Shown: piece by piece, positions 18,672-28,548 of the stretch
Position numbering within the stretch: position 1 is the first letter of the stretch
Layout: every line of letters starts with the position of its first letter
From: Ruegeria arenilitoris
GTDB lineage: Bacteria; Pseudomonadota; Alphaproteobacteria; Rhodobacterales; Rhodobacteraceae
Reading direction: 5' to 3'
NCBI RefSeq assembly: GCF_013035425.1
Contig: NZ_WQHX01000003.1
Coordinates: 199,001-263,000 of the forward strand
Length of the DNA: 64,000 bases
The notes under the pieces: model-generated
Told to the model about the DNA's origin: nothing
What the model saw: the letters and a program-made list of their open reading frames with translations, nothing else
Database searches by the model: none
Position numbers and translations under genes: made by a program

Positions 18672-19169
18672 GTGTTCCAGCAATTCTCGTGGAATAGCAA
18701 AACCAAGAACTTTGCCACTGCCCCATCGAACACGCGACCAATCTTGAATGTCGAACTGAATTATTGAAGTGGCGCAGGTTGGGTAGTCCAAGAACCGTGG
18801 GTGCGGCGGAGCTTTTTGCACGATCAAACTGGCGAACTCTGCGATCCCTGGGTTGTGTCCAAGCATTAGCACGGTTTCTCCACTTGCCGCTGCGAGCAAA
18901 ACCAGCATGTCTTCAGGCTCAGCCAGATATAGATCGCGCGTAAAGTTGACGTTGGATGCCGACAGTCCAATCCTGTCCCATGTTTCACGCGTCCGGGTCG
19001 AGGACGAGCTCAGAACTTCATCCGGTAGCCAATTATTGTCGCGCAACCATTCGCCAATCGCCGCTGCGGAATTGCGACCTCTTTTATTTAGCGGTCGGTC
19101 ATGGTCGCTCAACGCTGGGGTGCCCCAGCTGGATTTCGCGTGGCGTGTCAGGATCAAAGTGCGGGTCAT
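18657..19169 (-). CDS. SixA-type phosphohistidine phosphatase
   Basis: This 170-residue protein begins MTRTLILTRHAKSSW, the RHG-type motif of the histidine phosphatase superfamily, and has the second histidine in LMLGHNPGIAEFASL. Members of the SixA branch remove phosphate from histidine-containing phosphotransfer proteins. The ATG at 19169 was chosen because the catalytic motif must lie near the N-terminus; upstream in-frame ATGs lie within the neighbouring gene. Its start overlaps the stop of the ferredoxin-like gene by 4 nt. Confidence 0.85.
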   Translation of the reverse strand: MTRTLILTRHAKSSWGTPALSDHDRPLNKRGRNSAAAIGEWLRDNNWLPDEVLSSSSTRTRETWDRIGLSASNVNFTRDLYLAEPEDMLVLLAAASGETVLMLGHNPGIAEFASLIVQKAPPHPRFLDYPTCATSIIQFDIQDWSRVRWGSGKVLGFAIPRELLEHKRRG

Positions 19170-19852
19170 GATGGATGAAATGCTCGCATGTGGTGCGCGG
19201 ATTGCTCTGCTTTCCTTTTTGACCCAGCACTCAATGGACATGCAAGGCGGGCAAGGCAACCGCCAGACATGCAGGTTTGTCCGGCATCGGTATTTAGATA
19301 ATCATGGCATGCATCGACGTTGTAAAAACTGTCAGAATTCAACGCACCGACTGGGCACGCAGATGCGCAGGGGGCTGGGCAATCGGTGCAAGGTGAAGTG
19401 CTGATCGGCTTAGGTATGGGAAACTCACTGGCAAAATGCAGCGCGCCTCGGAAAGAGATCATCATGCCAACGCTGTCATGTACCAGTGCGCCGACCGGGC
19501 TACTGAACGTGCGTCCAGATTTCAGCGCCCAATCAATGAACGGAGCATAGGGCGGTCCGCCAAACGGATAATAGGCGCGCGCACCAAGTTCGTTTGCCAA
19601 ATCGTTGATCACACGTTTAGACCAACGATCGACCGGATCTGATTGCCCGTCCTTCCACTCCGGAGAAGCCTTCAAAGCTGGCCAAAAAACCTCCCCGGCG
19701 CCCAAAAGTATCAATGTACCGCTATCCAAGCGTTTAGTTTCAACTCGCCGTGGGTGTAGCGCACCCATGATGATGAGGTGTGCATCCAGAACGGCTTGTT
19801 CTACGCTTGAGAATGGTGCGCCAGACCCCGAAACTTTTAGTTGATCGGCCAT
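19166..19852 (-). CDS. 4Fe-4S ferredoxin-like protein of unknown function
   Basis: This 228-residue protein has a C-terminal cysteine cluster, CTDCPAPCASACPVGAL, followed by CHDYLNTDAGQTCMSGGC and LARLACPL, which resembles a double 4Fe-4S binding region. The N-terminal part has FPFGGPPY-like turns (YYPFGGPPYAPFIDWALKSG) seen in QueG-like and related iron-sulfur proteins, but it is much shorter than QueG and I cannot assign a reaction. It is translationally coupled to the downstream SixA-like gene; argB lies 22 bp upstream. Confidence 0.75.
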   Translation of the reverse strand: MADQLKVSGSGAPFSSVEQAVLDAHLIIMGALHPRRVETKRLDSGTLILLGAGEVFWPALKASPEWKDGQSDPVDRWSKRVINDLANELGARAYYPFGGPPYAPFIDWALKSGRTFSSPVGALVHDSVGMMISFRGALHFASEFPIPKPISTSPCTDCPAPCASACPVGALNSDSFYNVDACHDYLNTDAGQTCMSGGCLARLACPLSAGSKRKAEQSAHHMRAFHPS

Positions 19853-19874
19853 GATTGCTGAGCCTTGTCATCGG

Positions 19875-20738
19875 TTAATCCGGACGGATCAGAGATCCCG
19901 CGCCATGTTCAGTGTAAAGTTCCAGCAACACAGCATTTGGCGCGCGCCCATCCAAAATGACCACCGCGCGTACACCGCTGTGAAGCGCATCCAGCGCCGT
20001 CTCGGTCTTTGGAATCATACCGCCGGCAATGGTGCCCGCTAGGGTCATCTCACGGATCTGACCCGCTGTGAGCTCTGTGACAACATCGCCTGCGGCATTC
20101 TTGACGCCCGATACATCCGTGAGAAGCAAAAGACGGTCCGCTTTTAATGCTGCCGCAATCGCTCCTGCAGCAGTGTCACCGTTTACATTGTAGGTTTCCC
20201 CATCTTTGCCAGCGCCCAAGGGGGCGATGACCGGTATCACGTCATGCGTAAACAAATCGTGCAGAATTTCGGGGTTCATCTCTGACGGAGATCCGACAAA
20301 GCCTAGCGATGCATCCGTTTGTTCGCAGATCATTAAATTGGCGTCTTTTCCAGACAAGCCAACTGCCATGCCGCCTTGCGAATTGATTGCTTGTACAATT
20401 CGCTTGTTGACCAAGCCAGATAGTACCATCTCGACCACTTCGACTGTCGCGGCGTCGGTCACGCGTTTGCCACCGACGAACTCGGACTGGATGTTCAGCC
20501 TATCCAGCATTGCATTGATCATGGGTCCGCCGCCGTGGACAACAACGGGATTTACCCCAACCTGTCGCATCAACACGACATCACGGGCAAAGCTTTCCAT
20601 TGCTTCGTCACTGCCCATTGCGTGCCCGCCCAACTTTATAACTACGACGGCTCCGTCATAGCGCTGCAAATAAGGCAATGCGCTGTTTAGCGTGGCTGCA
20701 GTTGCGATCCAATCCCGGTTCATGTCTCTTGTCTTCAT
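19875..20738 (-). CDS. argB: Acetylglutamate kinase
   Basis: This 287-residue enzyme phosphorylates N-acetyl-L-glutamate in arginine biosynthesis. The glycine-rich segments [12 protein letters not shown] and [17 protein letters not shown] form the nucleotide and substrate sites, and [14 protein letters not shown] closes the C-terminal part. The length is typical. The N-terminus [20 protein letters not shown] is the one usual in Rhodobacterales. It lies downstream of engB by 60 bp on the same strand. Confidence 0.96.
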   Translation of the reverse strand: MKTRDMNRDWIATAATLNSALPYLQRYDGAVVVIKLGGHAMGSDEAMESFARDVVLMRQVGVNPVVVHGGGPMINAMLDRLNIQSEFVGGKRVTDAATVEVVEMVLSGLVNKRIVQAINSQGGMAVGLSGKDANLMICEQTDASLGFVGSPSEMNPEILHDLFTHDVIPVIAPLGAGKDGETYNVNGDTAAGAIAAALKADRLLLLTDVSGVKNAAGDVVTELTAGQIREMTLAGTIAGGMIPKTETALDALHSGVRAVVILDGRAPNAVLLELYTEHGAGSLIRPD

Positions 20739-20798
20739 CGCTTAGGTCCCTCTGGCGTTCCGTGTTAGGGGCTTTGGGTGGCGCTGCCAAGGGCCAAG

Positions 20799-21452
20799 CT
20801 ATTCCAGATGCGCGATGATTGAACGAAGCGTTGGTATACCGTCCCCTTTTTCAGATGACGTCATAACAAGTTCAGGAAAAGCGGCTGGGTGTTTGGCAAG
20901 CGCTCCTCTGACTTGTTCCAGTACCTTTTCGCGATCCTTCACCTTTACTTTGTCGGCTTTGGTTAGAACGCATTGAAACGTTACCGCGCTGGCGTTCAAA
21001 AGCTTCATGATCTCGTCATCAACTGACTTAACACCGTGTCGTGCATCGATTAGGACAAAAGCCCGACGCAGTGTCTGGCGACCGCTCAGATATTGTTTTA
21101 GCAGCTTCTGCCATTTTTCCACGACCTTGAGAGGCGCATTTGCATACCCATAGCCCGGAAGGTCTACTAGATAAAGTTCGGGACCTTGCGTGAAAAAGTT
21201 GATCTCTTGTGTGCGACCGGGTGTGTTAGAGGCCCGGGCGAGCCCCTTAGTACCTGTCAGCGCATTGATCAGGCTTGATTTTCCAACGTTGGAACGTCCG
21301 GCAAAACAAACTTCTATACGGTCTGGGCTGGGCAGTCCGTCCATGGCGACGACGCCCTTGACGAATTCTGAAGGCCCGGCAAAAAACTTGCGTCCAGCTT
21401 CCCGCGAAATCGCGTCGGGGTCTTCGGCCAATGGGAACTGCAGCATTTTCAC
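20799..21452 (-). CDS. engB: Ribosome biogenesis GTPase EngB (YsxC/YihA)
   Basis: This 217-residue GTPase has G1 FAGRSNVGKSSLIN, G2 TPGRTQ, G3 LVDLPGYGYA, and G4 VLTKADKVK. It acts in 50S assembly. The frame starts in the overlap with the MOSC gene stop (4 nt), so yidC, MOSC and engB are likely one operon. Confidence 0.95.
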   Translation of the reverse strand: MKMLQFPLAEDPDAISREAGRKFFAGPSEFVKGVVAMDGLPSPDRIEVCFAGRSNVGKSSLINALTGTKGLARASNTPGRTQEINFFTQGPELYLVDLPGYGYANAPLKVVEKWQKLLKQYLSGRQTLRRAFVLIDARHGVKSVDDEIMKLLNASAVTFQCVLTKADKVKVKDREKVLEQVRGALAKHPAAFPELVMTSSEKGDGIPTLRSIIAHLE

Positions 21453-22186
21453 AGAACCTCAACCTTGTCGCCCAGTAGGATTTCGCCGCCTTCCAGCACT
21501 TCTGCATTTACGCCGAAATCCTGATGGTTCCAACTGTTTAGTGCGCCCAAAGTGTCAGCATCGCGCTTGCCCGTCTCTGGGTTCGCAGTCGTGGCGAGAC
21601 ATCGGGATATTCGTTCCTTGATCCGAAATACAGCTTGACCGACCCGGACGTCACGCCCGACCCAGTCAAATTCTTCCCATAACGGCAGCCCGTCGAACCA
21701 TATGTTTCCCCGCCACCGGCAAACCGAAAGTTTTTTCCCCAGTTTTTGTTCGACAGCGCGATGTGAAGCCATATTGCAAAGACTGATAGACGGGAAATCG
21801 CTGTCGGTCATTCCTCGGCCAGGTACGCGTATGATATGTGTTGATGCGGCCCGGTCGCTTGGCATTAAGGGTTTGATCCAATCCAGAAAGACTTCCTGCT
21901 CTTCGTCCGGGTGGAACGTCAGATCAGGGCGTTTTGGGTGGCTTAGCGTTACTTGATCACCACGCAATCTCGCGGAAATTGCCATCAAGCCGGGTGCTTT
22001 CGCGCCGCGGCTGAAATTGGCACAAGGTACCCATTCCGATCCATCTGCTTTAGATGCTTCGTGCGCCACTGCCCAAACGCGATCCCCGGGCAAAGTTTGC
22101 CCGGGGGTCACTGTAACGTCAGTTAAGGGTTCTCGCCCATGGCTTTTTATGGGGTGGCGCCACAGACCGGTCACCCGCCCGCTCAT
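21449..22186 (-). CDS. MOSC domain protein
   Basis: This 245-residue protein has an N-terminal beta-barrel-like part (VTGLWRHPIKSHGREPLTDV) and a C-terminal MOSC region with VGQAVFRIKERISRCLATTANPETG in adjacent blocks, including the conserved cysteine in RCLAT. MOSC proteins bind or transfer sulfur to molybdenum cofactor or related substrates; the substrate here is unknown. It overlaps yidC at its 5' end and engB at its 3' end by 4 nt each. Confidence 0.88.
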   Translation of the reverse strand: MSGRVTGLWRHPIKSHGREPLTDVTVTPGQTLPGDRVWAVAHEASKADGSEWVPCANFSRGAKAPGLMAISARLRGDQVTLSHPKRPDLTFHPDEEQEVFLDWIKPLMPSDRAASTHIIRVPGRGMTDSDFPSISLCNMASHRAVEQKLGKKLSVCRWRGNIWFDGLPLWEEFDWVGRDVRVGQAVFRIKERISRCLATTANPETGKRDADTLGALNSWNHQDFGVNAEVLEGGEILLGDKVEVL

Positions 22187-24012
22187 TTGTCATCCGTCTT
22201 AGGTGTTTTCTTGAAACTGGACTTGATATTGCCGAAAACGTCCGGTTTGTAGCCCTGGCTTCGCATGATCATATACTGTTGTATGAACGTGATTGTGTTG
22301 TTCGCAATCCAGTACACGACCAATCCGCTTGCAAAGCTGCCCAGCATGAACATGAATACCCATGGCATCCAAGCAAAGATCATTGCTTGTGTCGGGTCGG
22401 TTGGCGCGGGGTTGAGTTTTTGCTGCAACCACATCGAAATACCCAGCAACAGCGGTAAGATACCGAGGAAGATGGTCGCCATCAAAGTGCCGGGTTCTGG
22501 TCCCGCCCATGGCAACAAGCCAAAGAAGTTCATGATGGACGTCGGGTCAGGCGCGCTAAGGTCCCGGAACGGACCAAACCACGGAGCCTGCCTGAGTTCG
22601 ATTGTGACAAAGATAACCTTGTACAAAGAGAAGAAGATCGGGATCTGCATTAAGATGGGCAAACAACCGGCGGCCGGGTTCACCTTTTCCTTCTTGTACA
22701 GCTCCATCATACCTTGCTGCATCTTCTGACGATCATCGCCTGCGGCTTCTTTCAGGGCCTCCATCTGTGGCTGCAGCTCTTTCATCTTGGCCATCGAGAC
22801 ATATGACTTATAGGCCAGCGGAAACAGAATTGCCTTAATAATCAGCGTAAGTCCGATGATTGACCAACCCATGTTGCCAATCAGGACGTTGATATTGTGA
22901 AGCAACCAGAAAATCGGCTTTGTCAGGAAAAAGAACCAACCCCAATCAATACTGTCGATGAACTTTTGAACGCCTTGGGCTTGATATTCCCGAATGGCTT
23001 CCCACTCTTTGGCGCCGGCGAAAAGTCTGGTGGTTACTTCGGCTGACTGACCCGGTTCAACCGTAAGTGTCGGAAGAACGGTTTCCGTTTGGTAGATTTT
23101 CCGTCGGGCATCGTACTTTGCTGCTGCTTTGAATGCGGATCCGGGCTCAGGGATCAAGGTGGTCATCCAGTAGTGATCGGTGAACCCTATCCAACCGTCT
23201 TCCTTAACCTGAAAAACTTCGGCCTGCGCACCTTCATTTGGGTCAATGTCGAAGTCCCGCACGTCGCCATAGTCAATCTCGGCCAAGGTCCCGTCGGCCA
23301 TCCCGATAACGCCTTCGTGCAGGATGAAAAAATTCTTAAGGCCGGGCAGGTCACCGTCTTCGCCTATGCCATGACGCGCAAGAATGCCGTACGGCGCCAA
23401 TCCCACCTCTGCTCCGGTTGCATTCTCAACCGATTGAGTGACCGAAAACATGTAATCTTCGTCGACAGAGATGGTACGGCGGAACGTAAGCCCGTTTCCG
23501 TTGTTCCATACCAATGTGACTGGCGTGTCGACACCGAGGATCTCGCCTTGTTCCAATGACCACATTGTATTTGGCCCCGGAACGTCTGTGCCAGCCAGTC
23601 CGGAACCGGGAGCCCAGCCGTAGAGCGCATAATAAGCTGATTCCGCGCCCACGGGCGACAACAACTCGACAATCGGAGCATCGGGCGCAAGGGATACTTT
23701 GTAATCCTTCAAAAACAGCTCGTCGATACGACCGCCTGAAAGGGACAGGCTACCCGATAGGCGAGGAGTGTCGATCTGAACGCGAGGTGCCTGCGCTTCT
23801 GGTTGGACTTCGTCAGCCGCCGCTGTTGCTTCGCCTACTGCAGTCGTGCCAGCGGCGCTGGGCGTCTGGACCGCATCGACCTCTGAGGTGCTGATCTCGG
23901 TGGGTTCCTGGGTTGTGGTCTGCTCCGGAGGGGGGAACAATACAAACCAGACGAGGATCACCAGAAAGCTGAGTGCGGTTGCGAGGATTAGATTCTTATT
24001 CTGATCGTCCAT
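22183..24012 (-). CDS. yidC: Membrane protein insertase YidC
   Basis: This 609-residue protein has an N-terminal membrane anchor (NLILATALSFLVILVWFVLF), a low-complexity Thr/Ala/Glu-rich linker, a large periplasmic P1 domain, and the five-helix insertase core. The core begins near GWSIIGLTLIIKAILFPLAY and includes YKKEKVNPAAGCLPILMQIP. It inserts inner-membrane proteins alone or with SecYEG. The start MDDQNKN at 24012 is the family start; an upstream in-frame ATG adds 20 unrelated residues. Confidence 0.96.
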   Translation of the reverse strand: MDDQNKNLILATALSFLVILVWFVLFPPPEQTTTQEPTEISTSEVDAVQTPSAAGTTAVGEATAAADEVQPEAQAPRVQIDTPRLSGSLSLSGGRIDELFLKDYKVSLAPDAPIVELLSPVGAESAYYALYGWAPGSGLAGTDVPGPNTMWSLEQGEILGVDTPVTLVWNNGNGLTFRRTISVDEDYMFSVTQSVENATGAEVGLAPYGILARHGIGEDGDLPGLKNFFILHEGVIGMADGTLAEIDYGDVRDFDIDPNEGAQAEVFQVKEDGWIGFTDHYWMTTLIPEPGSAFKAAAKYDARRKIYQTETVLPTLTVEPGQSAEVTTRLFAGAKEWEAIREYQAQGVQKFIDSIDWGWFFFLTKPIFWLLHNINVLIGNMGWSIIGLTLIIKAILFPLAYKSYVSMAKMKELQPQMEALKEAAGDDRQKMQQGMMELYKKEKVNPAAGCLPILMQIPIFFSLYKVIFVTIELRQAPWFGPFRDLSAPDPTSIMNFFGLLPWAGPEPGTLMATIFLGILPLLLGISMWLQQKLNPAPTDPTQAMIFAWMPWVFMFMLGSFASGLVVYWIANNTITFIQQYMIMRSQGYKPDVFGNIKSSFKKTPKTDDK

Positions 24013-24138
24013 CGGGGACAGCCACCTTGCGCAGTGAAAGACACCCGGTGGGTTCAACAGAGTGCAGCCCAAAAGGTCAAGTGGAATCGCCCCGGAATCC
24101 GCCCTGACATTAAGTTCGTGGGTCTGGACCCGCGAATC

Positions 24139-25680
24139 TTATCCGGTTTTCCGCCCAATTTCCGGGGCACCCTTTTGTTTCGCTTGGTGAGAGCCAATCC
24201 AGATTTGAGCTTTTTCAAACGGCATGGGCCTGCCAATTCCAAACCCTTGAACGTGATCCGCACCCAGTTGCGCCATGAGAGCGTGCTCGCCTGCGGTTTC
24301 AACCCCTTCGGCCAAGGTCTCCAGGTTCAATCGTTCAGCCATGGTCAGAATGGCGCTGACAAGCTGTTGCTGGCTGGGGTCCTGATCAGCCTTGGCAACG
24401 AACGTCCGGTCGATTTTGATTCGAGAGACATCAAAACGTTTTATTGAAGCGATCGAAGCATGCCCGGTGCCGAAATCATCCAGATCAATGCAACAGCCAA
24501 GTGCTGCTAACCCGGTTACGTTACGAGTAATTACGTCGTCTGGGCGTCGGGAGAATACGGTCTCCAGGATTTCGACCGCAAGCCTGTCAGGTGTTAGATC
24601 GAATTGGTCCAACTCCCACTTCAGACGATCAATCAATCCTGGATCGCGAAGTTCGTCTGAAGCAAAGTTCACACCTATCCGAGGTATTTTTGTGCCGCCC
24701 ATGTCCCAGGTTTGCATGGCAGAAAATGCATGGTGCCGAATAACCTGCCCAAGGCGGCCCATCAGGTCCGCTTGCTCGGCGAATGGCAAGAATATTTGTG
24801 GACCCATGATCCCTTTGGAAGGATGTTCCCAACGTGCCAGCGCCTCGAACCCGGTTATGTTTCCTGTGTCCGTCGAGACCTGCGGCTGAAACCACGGACG
24901 AATTTCACCATTGTCGAGTGCGGCTACAAAGTCTTTGCGCAAGTTGGCTCGAACCAATGTCCTGCGGCGAGTTTGCGAGGAAAAGGCACGAATCGTCATT
25001 GGGCCATTTCGCTGGGCTTCGTCCAAGGCGGCATTAGCGGCCTCGAGCCAATCTTCCGGTTCTGCCTCAGGGATGCTGGACCGCATACAAAACCCGATTG
25101 AACAGGACATATAGACGCTGGCTCCGTTCAGCAAAAATGGTTCCTCTACCGTGTTTTGTATGCGGCCAGACATTTGAACGCACGCCTCCAAATCCAGTTG
25201 AGCCGAAGGGTGCAAACCAATCAAAAAACGGTTCGGCTTGATCTGAGTGAAAATGTCCTGGCCTCGGATAACGGCCAGAACACGGTCAACAAATTGCGAA
25301 CTCACATGATCGGCAGCTGCATGGCCGTGAAGGTCTAACATCGCTGGATAGTCGTCAAAGGAAACGGCAACACAGGCGGCGTTTTCTCCGGATTTTTTGG
25401 CCTGTTGCAAAATAGCTTGGATTTCATCGTGAAAAACATCGGTGGATACCGCCCCGGTGGGCCGTGCACCAGCTGCTTTCGCGGTCAAAGAGTGGCTACC
25501 CGCAGCATTCAATGCTGCGTAGGCTAAAGGTAATCCCAGCGCAGCGGCCATCAATGCCAGCTCCCCCCCCAGCCAAAAAGCCGACAGGCAGGTAGCGGGC
25601 ACAAATGCCAGCGCCGGTGGACCTGACAGCGCGGTGCGAAGCGCATTCAGAGTTCGTACAGCAAACGGGATTTTCCGCAT
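24139..25680 (-). CDS. EAL-domain c-di-GMP phosphodiesterase with degenerate GGDEF domain
   Basis: This 513-residue protein starts with two hydrophobic segments (residues about 18-60), suggesting membrane attachment. A GGDEF-like domain follows in which the GGDEF motif is replaced by KPNRF, so cyclase activity is not expected. The C-terminal EAL domain looks complete: FEALARWEHP, VEILETVF, DLDDFGTGHAS and AEGVET carry the metal and catalytic residues. It probably lowers c-di-GMP. It lies between ttcA and yidC on the same strand but is separated from yidC by 126 bp. Confidence 0.9.
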   Translation of the reverse strand: MRKIPFAVRTLNALRTALSGPPALAFVPATCLSAFWLGGELALMAAALGLPLAYAALNAAGSHSLTAKAAGARPTGAVSTDVFHDEIQAILQQAKKSGENAACVAVSFDDYPAMLDLHGHAAADHVSSQFVDRVLAVIRGQDIFTQIKPNRFLIGLHPSAQLDLEACVQMSGRIQNTVEEPFLLNGASVYMSCSIGFCMRSSIPEAEPEDWLEAANAALDEAQRNGPMTIRAFSSQTRRRTLVRANLRKDFVAALDNGEIRPWFQPQVSTDTGNITGFEALARWEHPSKGIMGPQIFLPFAEQADLMGRLGQVIRHHAFSAMQTWDMGGTKIPRIGVNFASDELRDPGLIDRLKWELDQFDLTPDRLAVEILETVFSRRPDDVITRNVTGLAALGCCIDLDDFGTGHASIASIKRFDVSRIKIDRTFVAKADQDPSQQQLVSAILTMAERLNLETLAEGVETAGEHALMAQLGADHVQGFGIGRPMPFEKAQIWIGSHQAKQKGAPEIGRKTG

Positions 25681-25749
25681 TGGTCTTACGGCCTTCGACT
25701 AGGGCAGGGTTGCTCCGTTCAACCGTAGGAAACCAATCTGAGTCAGTCG

Positions 25750-26643
25750 TTAACGTAAGTCAGGAATTTCGACTGAATTTTCAGAATTTTTATTTGAACC
25801 TGTCGCCAGGTTAATAAAATCAAACAGTTTCGAGTCCAAAAGATGCGATGGACGCGCGTTGGTCAACGCTCTGAACATCACTTGACGACGGCCCGGTGTG
25901 TTTTTTTCCCATTGATCCAGAATCTGTTTGACCTGTTGCCGCTGCAAACCGTCCTGACTTCCGCACAAATCGCAGGGAATGATGGGATAGTTCATAGACT
26001 TGGCGAATTTCTCACAGTCAACCTCTGCCACATGTGCCAGTGGGCGATAAACGAACAGGTCGCCTTCTTCGTTCACCAGTTTCGGGGGCATCGTCGCCAG
26101 ACGCCCACCGTGAAACAGATTCATGAAAAACGTTTCTAGGATGTCGTCGCGATGATGTCCAAGCACGACGGCCGAACACCCCTCTTCCCGCGCGATGCGA
26201 TAAAGGTTTCCGCGGCGCAGGCGTGAACACAATGCGCAATAAGTGCGACCTTTGGGAACCTTGTCCACGACAACAGAATAGGTGTCCTGATACTCAATCC
26301 GGTGAGGCACACCCATACGGTCCAAAAACTCAGGCAAAACCGTTGCAGGAAATCCGGGCTGACCTTGATCCAAATTGCAGGCAAGTAGGTCAACCGGCAG
26401 TAAACCGCGCCATTTAAGTTCATAGAGAACGGCGAGAAGAGTATAACTGTCTTTGCCGCCGGACAGGCAAATCAACCAGCGCGGTGTTTTACCATCTTTG
26501 CCATGTGCAGACGGGTCCACCATGCCATATTGCTCGATTGCTTCGCGGGTTTGACGAACAATTCGCTTGCGCAACTTTTTGAACTCGGTGGTCGAAGGAG
26601 CGCCCGCAAAAAGGGGATGGATATCGTCTGCATCGTCAAACAT
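25750..26643 (-). CDS. ttcA: tRNA 2-thiocytidine synthetase TtcA
   Basis: This 297-residue protein has the PP-loop [16 protein letters not shown] and the TtcA cysteine motifs [10 protein letters not shown] and [13 protein letters not shown] that bind a 4Fe-4S cluster. It thiolates cytidine 32 of certain tRNAs. The length and layout match the family. It follows yidD by 50 bp on the minus strand. Confidence 0.94.
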   Translation of the reverse strand: MFDDADDIHPLFAGAPSTTEFKKLRKRIVRQTREAIEQYGMVDPSAHGKDGKTPRWLICLSGGKDSYTLLAVLYELKWRGLLPVDLLACNLDQGQPGFPATVLPEFLDRMGVPHRIEYQDTYSVVVDKVPKGRTYCALCSRLRRGNLYRIAREEGCSAVVLGHHRDDILETFFMNLFHGGRLATMPPKLVNEEGDLFVYRPLAHVAEVDCEKFAKSMNYPIIPCDLCGSQDGLQRQQVKQILDQWEKNTPGRRQVMFRALTNARPSHLLDSKLFDFINLATGSNKNSENSVEIPDLR

Positions 26644-26693
26644 GCGCTGCCCCTACAGGAGATGGATCAACCGGGCAAGTGTGCGCTCTTTTT

Positions 26694-26930
26694 TCATTTG
26701 TCAGAATGCTTTTCTGGAACCGGGTCATAGCCGTTGCCGCCCCAGGGGTGACAGCGCCCAATTCGCTTGGCTGCAAGCCACGTTCCTTTGACGGCGCCGT
26801 GCTTTTCCAATGCCTCCAGAGCATAAGCAGAGCATGTCGGTTGATATCGGCAATTGAATCCGACCCAAGGGCTAAAAACAAGACGATAGGCGCGAACAGG
26901 CAGAGCGAGTAAATGTGCAAACAGAGTCAT
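26694..26930 (-). CDS. yidD: Membrane protein insertion efficiency factor YidD
   Basis: This 78-residue protein has the YidD pattern [20 protein letters not shown] followed by [13 protein letters not shown] and [15 protein letters not shown]. YidD is a small amphipathic protein that helps YidC-dependent insertion. The ATG at 26930 overlaps the rnpA stop by 4 nt, matching the conserved rpmH-rnpA-yidD order. Confidence 0.95.
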   Translation of the reverse strand: MTLFAHLLALPVRAYRLVFSPWVGFNCRYQPTCSAYALEALEKHGAVKGTWLAAKRIGRCHPWGGNGYDPVPEKHSDK

Positions 26931-27352
26931 TTTTGCGCCCCGTGGAGTTTGCCCAATGCGCGTCTCAGATCGTCCAGCAACGCCGTAAACGGTCGGTCTG
27001 CGGTGACTTCGGCACGACCAATCAGTACGTAATCCCATCCGTCTTTGCCCAGTTGGGGCAAAACCTCACGCGCTGCTTCGCGCATCCTGCGTTTGGCTCG
27101 GTTTCGAGCGACGGCATTGCCAACTTTCTTCGAGCAGGTGAAGCCGACACGAATTCCCTCCGCCTCGCCCACGGTACGCTGGCGCGCTTGCACCATCATG
27201 GTCGGGGTGCCTTGTCTGAGTGCCCGGGCAGCTTTCAAAAAATCAGAACGTTTTTTTATTACTGAAAGATGCGGAGACGGAATAAAAGAAGCCGCCGGGG
27301 GCGTTTCCCCGGGTTGGTTTATACCATCCTCAGGGGCCTCCGGCGGCATCAT
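26927..27352 (-). CDS. rnpA: Ribonuclease P protein component
   Basis: This 141-residue protein carries the RnpA signature [20 protein letters not shown] and the N-terminal [17 protein letters not shown]. It binds RNase P RNA to process tRNA 5' ends. The start at 27352 ([10 protein letters not shown]) follows GATAAGG; the frame is open far upstream across rpmH, but the residues there are not family-like. A start 3 bp later is equally possible. The N-terminal 30 residues before the conserved part are longer than in E. coli, which is usual in this group. Confidence 0.92.
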   Translation of the reverse strand: MMPPEAPEDGINQPGETPPAASFIPSPHLSVIKKRSDFLKAARALRQGTPTMMVQARQRTVGEAEGIRVGFTCSKKVGNAVARNRAKRRMREAAREVLPQLGKDGWDYVLIGRAEVTADRPFTALLDDLRRALGKLHGAQK

Positions 27353-27381
27353 ATACGTTAGAACCTTATCAGTGGGCGCTA

Positions 27382-27516
27382 CTATGCGCTCAGCGACTTG
27401 CGGCCGCGTGCGCGGCGTGCGTTCAGAATCTTGCGGCCGGCTTTGGTGGCCATGCGGGCGCGGAAACCGTGGCGGCGTTTGCGTACCAGGTTCGATGGCT
27501 GAAAGGTGCGTTTCAT
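27382..27516 (-). CDS. rpmH: 50S ribosomal protein L34
   Basis: This 44-residue protein reads [20 protein letters not shown] at the N-terminus and ends [11 protein letters not shown], the near-invariant L34 sequence. It is short enough to be missed by length-limited gene calling. It heads the minus-strand run rpmH-rnpA-yidD-ttcA, with rnpA starting 29 bp after its stop. Confidence 0.96.
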
Positions 27517-27813
27517 CGCTCCGTCTCCAATCTGTGCGGTCGGGTAGGTCGCGGATTCGCCTGCCCGTGGTGTTCGAAGCCCGTCCTCTACTGGCTAGCA
27601 AGCGTTAAGTCAAACCCTATTGCTCGTGTTTCTGTTCCCTTTTGCAACAATTTTTCATGCCGCTGTGCTGAAAGGTTTCAAAAACTGGTTTTTAGGTGAA
27701 AAACCCTCACAATCGTCGTCACATGGTTCAACGCCGCGTGAGGTCTCTGTTTCTGACCGCGTTGGCATCGCATGTTTGGCAGCAGAATGAAGCGATTTAA
27801 GGCGGATAGCCAG

Positions 27814-28545
27814 ATGAGCGAAACGACGCAATCCCAGCGCAATGGGTTCCTAAGGCACGTCCCATTGATGGTTATCTTTGCCGTTGCCGTATTTGGGTTC
27901 TTTGTTCTGGGCGACTACTTGACCTTCGAAACCTTGCGCGACAATCGAGAGGCGCTGCTAGGATGGCGCGATACACATTATTGGTCGATGGCCACGGGAT
28001 TCATGGTGATCTACATCGTTATTGTCGCATTTTCATTGCCCGGAGCCGCAGTCGCATCTATGACCGGCGGGTTTCTTTTCGGATTATACGCGGGCACAGT
28101 TTTCAACGTGGTCTCTGCGACAATTGGAGCGTCCGCTATTTTTCTGGCGGCAAGTTGGGGTTTGGGCGCTTCGCTGACCGCGCGGCTGGAATCTTCTGAA
28201 GGGGCAGTCAAAAAACTGAAAGAAGGTCTACGGGAAAATGAGATTTCAGTTTTGTTCCTGTTGCGGCTTGTTCCGGTTGTTCCGTTTTTTGTGGCCAATC
28301 TTGTGCCGGCATTGGTGGGCGTGAAATTCCGTAACTTCCTACTAACGACTGCGCTGGGCATTATACCGGGGGGAATCGTGTACACTTGGATCGGTGTCGG
28401 TCTGGGCGGGGTTTTTGATCGTGGTGAAAACCCAGATGTTTCACTTTTGTGGGAACCATTCGTTATAGGGCCAATCCTAGGTCTGTGTTTTTTGGCCGCT
28501 TTGCCAATCTTCATCAAATCTATCCAAGGCAAAAAGGACGCCTGA
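27814..28545 (+). CDS. TVP38/TMEM64 (DedA-like) membrane protein
   Basis: This 243-residue protein has about five to six hydrophobic segments and the SNARE-associated/VTT-domain signature VAFSLPGAAVASMTGGFLFG plus LLRLVPVVPFFVANLVPALVG. VTT-domain proteins are inner-membrane proteins, some implicated in lipid scrambling. The oxidoreductase gene begins 3 bp after its stop; the same pairing of TVP38-like and mercuric-reductase-like genes is common in bacteria. The start at 27814 follows AAGGCGGATAG. Confidence 0.85.
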   Translation: MSETTQSQRNGFLRHVPLMVIFAVAVFGFFVLGDYLTFETLRDNREALLGWRDTHYWSMATGFMVIYIVIVAFSLPGAAVASMTGGFLFGLYAGTVFNVVSATIGASAIFLAASWGLGASLTARLESSEGAVKKLKEGLRENEISVLFLLRLVPVVPFFVANLVPALVGVKFRNFLLTTALGIIPGGIVYTWIGVGLGGVFDRGENPDVSLLWEPFVIGPILGLCFLAALPIFIKSIQGKKDA

Positions 28546-28548
28546 CCC